Origin: Oscheius tipulae
Lineage: Eukaryota; Nematoda; Chromadorea; Rhabditida; Rhabditidae
NCBI GenBank assembly: GCA_037178975.1
Contig: JASJZH010000006.1
Location: 10,168,001-10,232,000, forward strand
Direction of reading: 5' to 3'
Length of the DNA stretch: 64,000 nucleotides
The notes under the pieces were generated by a model. That model saw only the letters and a list, made by a program, of their open reading frames with translations, ran no database searches and was not told the DNA's origin. Positions 59,880 through 64,000 of this stretch are shown here, piece by piece; position 1 is the first letter of the stretch; the number at the start of each line of letters is the position of its first letter. The position numbers were made by a program, and so were the translations under genes.

Positions 59880-60993
59880 TCACAGCATACAATCGGACAC
59901 AGTGATATCTGAATCGGCGTGTCTGAACAAGGGAACATCAAAATTAGGAGGGGAAAAGATGAAAGGCACGTCCACAACTTTCGGTTCAACTTGCGGCATC
60001 AGCTCTGCCTCCAATTCCAGTATTCCTCTAGCCAGTGGTCTTTCCTCGTTGATCATTGTGCTCAGTCTGCTGTTAGGATTCAGAGCTATTCTATTGAGTG
60101 CGGGTTTCGGGTCCTTGATGGACAAATACGTACAATTACGCCATGTTTCCGGGCGAAGAATCTCGATTGCTGGCCGGGTGATCATCTTATCTTGAAACCT
60201 ATCAGAAAAACAAGGAAATCAGCAAACCTGTAGGCGTTTTGACAAAAAACCAGATACACATCTTGTAAAAACAGAAAGTCAGAAACAGTATAGCAATTAT
60301 CATGAGACAGATGGGAATCAGTAGGCTTGCATCGTACTTAAACGTGTTCTGAAGAGGATTTTATAAAAATGACCATGAAGATACCGGAATCAGAGGGTCT
60401 GTGATATTGTTAGCATCAGGACGGTGCTGAAAACGATGTAAGGTTTAAAAACTGTTACAACCTACCATCTTAACTATAAACTCATCTGTTTGTGGGAGAA
60501 TAAAGACTTTTTCCATTGAAACAACTGCGTATGAAATATTTTTCAACTGATCTTATTGGCAAAACACTGCCAGCGGTAAACTATAGTGAATATCGTGTCT
60601 TAAAAAAACAACCCATAGAAAAACGTCTTCTATTTATATCATCATGCTGGAGGGAAGGCAACAAACGACGGTCGGCGCAAATTACAATGACTGTATACTA
60701 ATAACTAGAATTCCATGCATATTAATAGATTTCCGGTATTGAAGAACATAGTAGATAGGGAGAGGATGTCTGTAGATTGTACTAAATTTTGTACGGACTT
60801 TTAAGTTGAGATAACTTGTCATCATTTCCCAGGTGTATAATTCAATCACCTTAAAGAGACAGTCCCAATCCATTTCCAAAGAGACGGTCCCACAGACAGG
60901 TGCACGTGTAATCCAGGTGATTTTTAGCTTTTCAGGAATAGTAATACTTTTGCATATTTTGATGCTCCATACTCTTTTTTTTCGCATTTTCAA
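59880..60993 (-). CDS. single-pass membrane protein, receptor-like, unrecognised (5' end uncertain)
   Basis: Exons 60551-60466, 60426-60385, 60348-60251 and 60198-59880 join in phase with an upstream frame running from about 60993 to 60709. The upstream part reads TIPEKLKITWITRAPVCG, MDWDCLF, RHPLPIYYVLQYRK, which resembles fibronectin-III-like strands. It is followed by NITD, one transmembrane helix (LIPICLMIIAILFLTFCFY) and a 110-residue cytoplasmic tail. The tail has no kinase or known motif. A further frame at 61126-60932 (KETVPLRVDQTC) may be an earlier exon. The topology suggests a type I cell-surface receptor, but no family is recognised. Confidence 0.6.
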
Positions 60994-61317
60994 TAAATTT
61001 GGTCAAAAACCGCACCAAATATGGGTATTTCGAGGGAGCCTTTGTTGTTTTGAAAAACTCCATGACGCGACACGTTTGGTCCACCCGCAATGGGACTGTT
61101 TCTTTAATCAGATATTCTATCTTCAAAACATTATTTCACCAAATTCTTTGTTTACTTCTGTTTGCTTCAAAAACACAGTTCAAGCAAATATCTATCAACA
61201 TGTCACGTAATGGCTGTTATCTAATCAGTCTAACACTCAGTGTCCACTCTTCACCTACATTTAGCTATTTTCTTTGCGGTACAAATAGATCATCAAATGT
61301 CTATGGATCATTCTAAA

Positions 61318-61811
61318 ATGAATCACAATATGCGATCGTGGTTCCACAGTTCGTTTGGAGACAACGTATTGTTCAGTTTTTGGCGAGTTGATGGAGTTGT
61401 ACGTGGGTAGGCTGTCCTTTTTTGATAAGCGAATAAACCAGTTTAGAACTTTTGATATCCATGATTATGGTAGCTGCTTTAGCATTTTTGGCTGAAATGA
61501 CACGTTTCCAGTTATGGATGATGGAGAGAAGAAGCTTGCAACAGAGTGTCAAAGGCTACTCAACTTTTGGCATCGTGGCAAGGTAAGAAAGATTTCGTCA
61601 CAAAATTGGAAATTACAGTAATCCACCAAAACCGACCTGGACATTCGGGCTCATGTATGCACTACAGCTGACACTCGGTTATCTCACCATGTTGGTCTTC
61701 ATGACCTACTCCGTCTGGCTAGCCTTTGCTCTCTGTGTCGGGGGAACTGCCGGATTCTGTTTCTTTGAACATAAACGACGAGCTATTAAGCGACGTTCCC
61801 TGTTGAAATAA
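61318..61811 (+). CDS. CTR-family copper transporter (SLC31-like)
   Basis: Exons 61318-61402, 61447-61582 and 61619-61811 join in phase to 137 residues. CTR proteins form homotrimers importing Cu(I) across the plasma or lysosomal membrane. The short N-terminus has Met/His residues (MNHNMRSWFHSSFGD), then VLFSFWRV, TM1 (SMIMVAALAFLAEM), a loop, TM2 with the copper-pore motif MxxxM (MLVFM) followed by TYSVW, and TM3 with GxxxG packing (GGTAG). The tail is basic and lacks the HCH motif of human CTR1. The stop codon overlaps an AATAAA (AAATAAAATG), so the 3' UTR may be very short. Confidence 0.93.
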
Positions 61812-64000
61812 AATGTTCAGCTCGACCACACCCATGGCGAAGTAGTCAAACAGTAGTCTCAGGTTGTTAGTTTTGTGACTCTTTTGTAGATGGGCGAGGA
61901 GTAAATAATGGTTGGCTGAATGAATGAGTCTACAGCTGGTTCGTGAGTTTGATTGGTTTTAGTGGACGAAATCCTGTAGCCTTTTCATGTTGGAAAACAC
62001 ATAAAAATCCAATGTTGACAATCGTCAAAGACTTCGGCGAAGTTCGAAGTTTATAACAGAATGTATGAATATCCCGCATAGTTTATACAGAAAGACTAGT
62101 TTAACCTGTGTCATTTCGCCGGACAAATTCGGTCCTCTCGGCAAATTCTCTCTCGTATCTTCTTGTTATGAAGATGGTTAATTCCTGTGTCCCCTCGGCA
62201 CGCCGGACGGATTCTGGTACTTACTGTATGGTCATTTCAATGTGTTTTTTACCCGTCTTAGCAGGAAGACGACTTTCCCTGACGTACTCTGGTATGTATG
62301 ATCATCGTATTCTGCCATATATGATTGACAAGTTCGCATTCAAAACTTCTAATTGGACATTCGTGTTCTCTTTTAAACAAAACCCTGTCAGATTCACGAA
62401 CCTGTTCTATTCAAAAACTGTTTCATACCACCCACTAAACCGCCTGAACTTGACTGAAAAATCACGAGCAAATACCAGCCCACCATTGAGTACCAACAGT
62501 AAACAAGGGTGAACAGCAGGAGTAAGCTTCCAGAACCACTGTTGTCTCTAGTGCGACACCCACTCGACTCCATCCATCCAGTTCATCTCTAGACCAGGAG
62601 GAAGATTTTGACTTTTGCTGTTTGGGTTTGCCATAGTTCGGAGGTGTTCCCCTCTCGGGTCAGTAACTCCATTGTTCTGGATCAGACTAGCTCTTTGACG
62701 CAGTAGGGCAAACATTTGAGGGGGTGTCGAGTGGGAGGCATCGCAAAGTAGAGACAGTCCCCTCTCGATTCCCCGGCTTGCTGCTCTTTTTTGGAAGATC
62801 TCATTATTCGAGCTTGTCTTCACCCCCTCTCGGGGGAATCTTCGACATCTTCTTCCGATTATAAATCTCTTGACACCTTTGGGAACGGCTCGCGGGTCTG
62901 CAAGCTAATTTTAACTTATGGTCTGCTCTCGCTCTCTTGGCCATTTAATTCCATTAGTTGGTTATGTTTGTACTTGAGTTTTTGCTCCCAGCGGGCAAAT
63001 ATTAACTAGAAGGTTGACTGTCGCCCCTGTGGGCCTTTGCTTTTTGCATCTCTGTCAACTTCTCACCTTGGGGACACTTTCCATCTCTTCTTTTCTCAGA
63101 ATCCTTTATTGAAAAAGTTTGTTACCTATATAAATCGAACCAGGGTCGCGCGGTTCCAATGACGACGCAATACACCAAACAGAACTTTGAAGGATTGTAA
63201 TCTTGATAGACCGCAAACCACTACATATTGTTCTTTCTCGTCTCAAAAGGTTCATTACAGAAATATGATCCTGAGGGGGAACGATCCCTTGGTCCTTCGC
63301 GTCCAAAGTTTCTCGGGACGACGGCTTCAGACAGACAGAGATGTGCAAACAATAAAAAATAGATGCCGTCCATATCGTCATTTTCATTTTGCTGTTCAAC
63401 ACAACACGTGCTCAGCATAATTGTATAATGTGGCTGTTTTGTGTGCCAGAGGGATCCATCCGGAATTTGCTCATAAGTACGGCTAGCAGCTGTATTCCGC
63501 CTGTAGTGGCTGAGCAGTGCAAATAGGTGACAGGTCCTTCCGGTGCCGCCTATTGCACGGGCGCCTTACCGCGTCGAGCACGATGAATGGGACGACCCCT
63601 CTCATCCTCTGCCGTGACTTTTTACCCGATATTGCGTGAAAGAAGTGCATTTTACTATCTAGCCAATTTGTCAAGCCACATTCACTTCCCGATGTCACAT
63701 AAGTACAACCACGTGGCCATCGTGGAATTCGGTTAGACGGGTCCCCCTCGAAACAAATTACTAAGGATGAAAAGCGTTCACTGGATGGATGAGCACAGAT
63801 TCTAATTATTTTGATGATCCAGAGAACAGTTACATTTCCTGTTGTCGATGACTGCTACCGGGAGAAGAGATCCCTCAATTTTTAATGTTCCAACACCTAC
63901 AACAAAAGTGTTCCTCCAAAACAGGCCAGAATAACCGATTGTCTGTTGCTAAGAGGAAGTTGGACTTTTAAATAATTACGCAGAACTTTAAGGTCACTTC
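61812..64000. other. right-end region without a firm gene
   Basis: Forward frames at 62108-62512 and leftward frames at 62548-62823 lack support. A promoter-like, Pyr-rich block with AAATCTC runs 62800-63020. A leftward small secreted candidate at 63106-63402 is listed separately. Confidence 0.35.
63106..63402 (-). CDS. possible small secreted peptide
   Basis: The leftward frame begins with a signal-like MKMTIWTASIFYCLHISVC and runs 98 codons to a stop that overlaps AATAAA. A second frame over the same DNA (63418-63221) also has a signal-like start (MDGIYFLLFAHLCLSEA) and a Gly/Arg-rich tail. Only one can be right; no family is recognised for either. Confidence 0.25.
   Translation of the reverse strand: MLNSKMKMTIWTASIFYCLHISVCLKPSSRETLDAKDQGIVPPQDHISVMNLLRRERTICSGLRSIKITILQSSVWCIASSLEPRDPGSIYIGNKLFQ

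Noticed and set aside
25960-62420. CTGTTTCA motifs resembling the C. elegans 21U-RNA upstream motif
   Set aside because: About five scattered copies on both strands is close to chance for an 8-mer in this length and there is no clustering.

Overview
The window looks like nuclear DNA from a nematode. This rests on a complete nematode-type Srd/Str-like chemoreceptor, an expanded group of nicotinic-type receptor genes, very short introns (commonly 35-45 bases, GT..TTTCAG or TTTTAG), several start codons placed right after a TTTCAG-like acceptor (consistent with spliced leaders), and families common in nematodes (CHK-like kinase, CRAL-TRIO/GOLD protein, MIG-18-like secreted protein). The species cannot be named from sequence alone. 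Gene models below were built by hand from reading frames, splice signals and phase arithmetic.

Left part (0-17 kb): a possible small gene (0.4-1.0 kb), a C2H2 zinc-finger gene, an LKB1/PAR-4-type kinase, an EB1-type microtubule end-binding protein, a CHK kinase-like gene and a CRAL-TRIO/GOLD gene all read rightward. A small single-pass membrane protein with PPxY-type motifs reads leftward at 16.5-17.2 kb.

Middle (17-41 kb): a gene-poor, repeat-rich stretch with a decayed non-LTR retrotransposon end (19.3-19.9 kb) is followed by an unusual gene encoding only part of a Cys-loop receptor ligand-binding domain (21.8-23.1 kb). A 5 kb non-coding stretch then leads to a rhodopsin-like GPCR (29-30.7 kb). 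Leftward genes follow: an unrecognised 211-residue protein, a coiled-coil protein, a claudin/PMP22-like four-span protein, a small secreted peptide and the Srd-like chemoreceptor.

Right part (41-64 kb): two tandem, closely related Cys-loop channel subunits (41.5-45.0 kb) each carry one apparent lesion (an in-frame TGA; a lost AG acceptor). Then come a small secreted Thr/Ser-rich protein, a small basic protein, a ubiquitin-specific-protease-like protein without recognisable catalytic motifs, and SRP14. Two leftward alpha-type nicotinic receptor subunits (52.2-54.6 and 56.3-58.1 kb), a MIG-18-like secreted protein, an unrecognised single-pass membrane protein and a CTR copper transporter complete the set. 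The last 2 kb has no gene I can support firmly.

The most noteworthy theme is the concentration of nicotinic-type receptor genes at different stages of integrity. I see no convincing evidence for a wholly new system.
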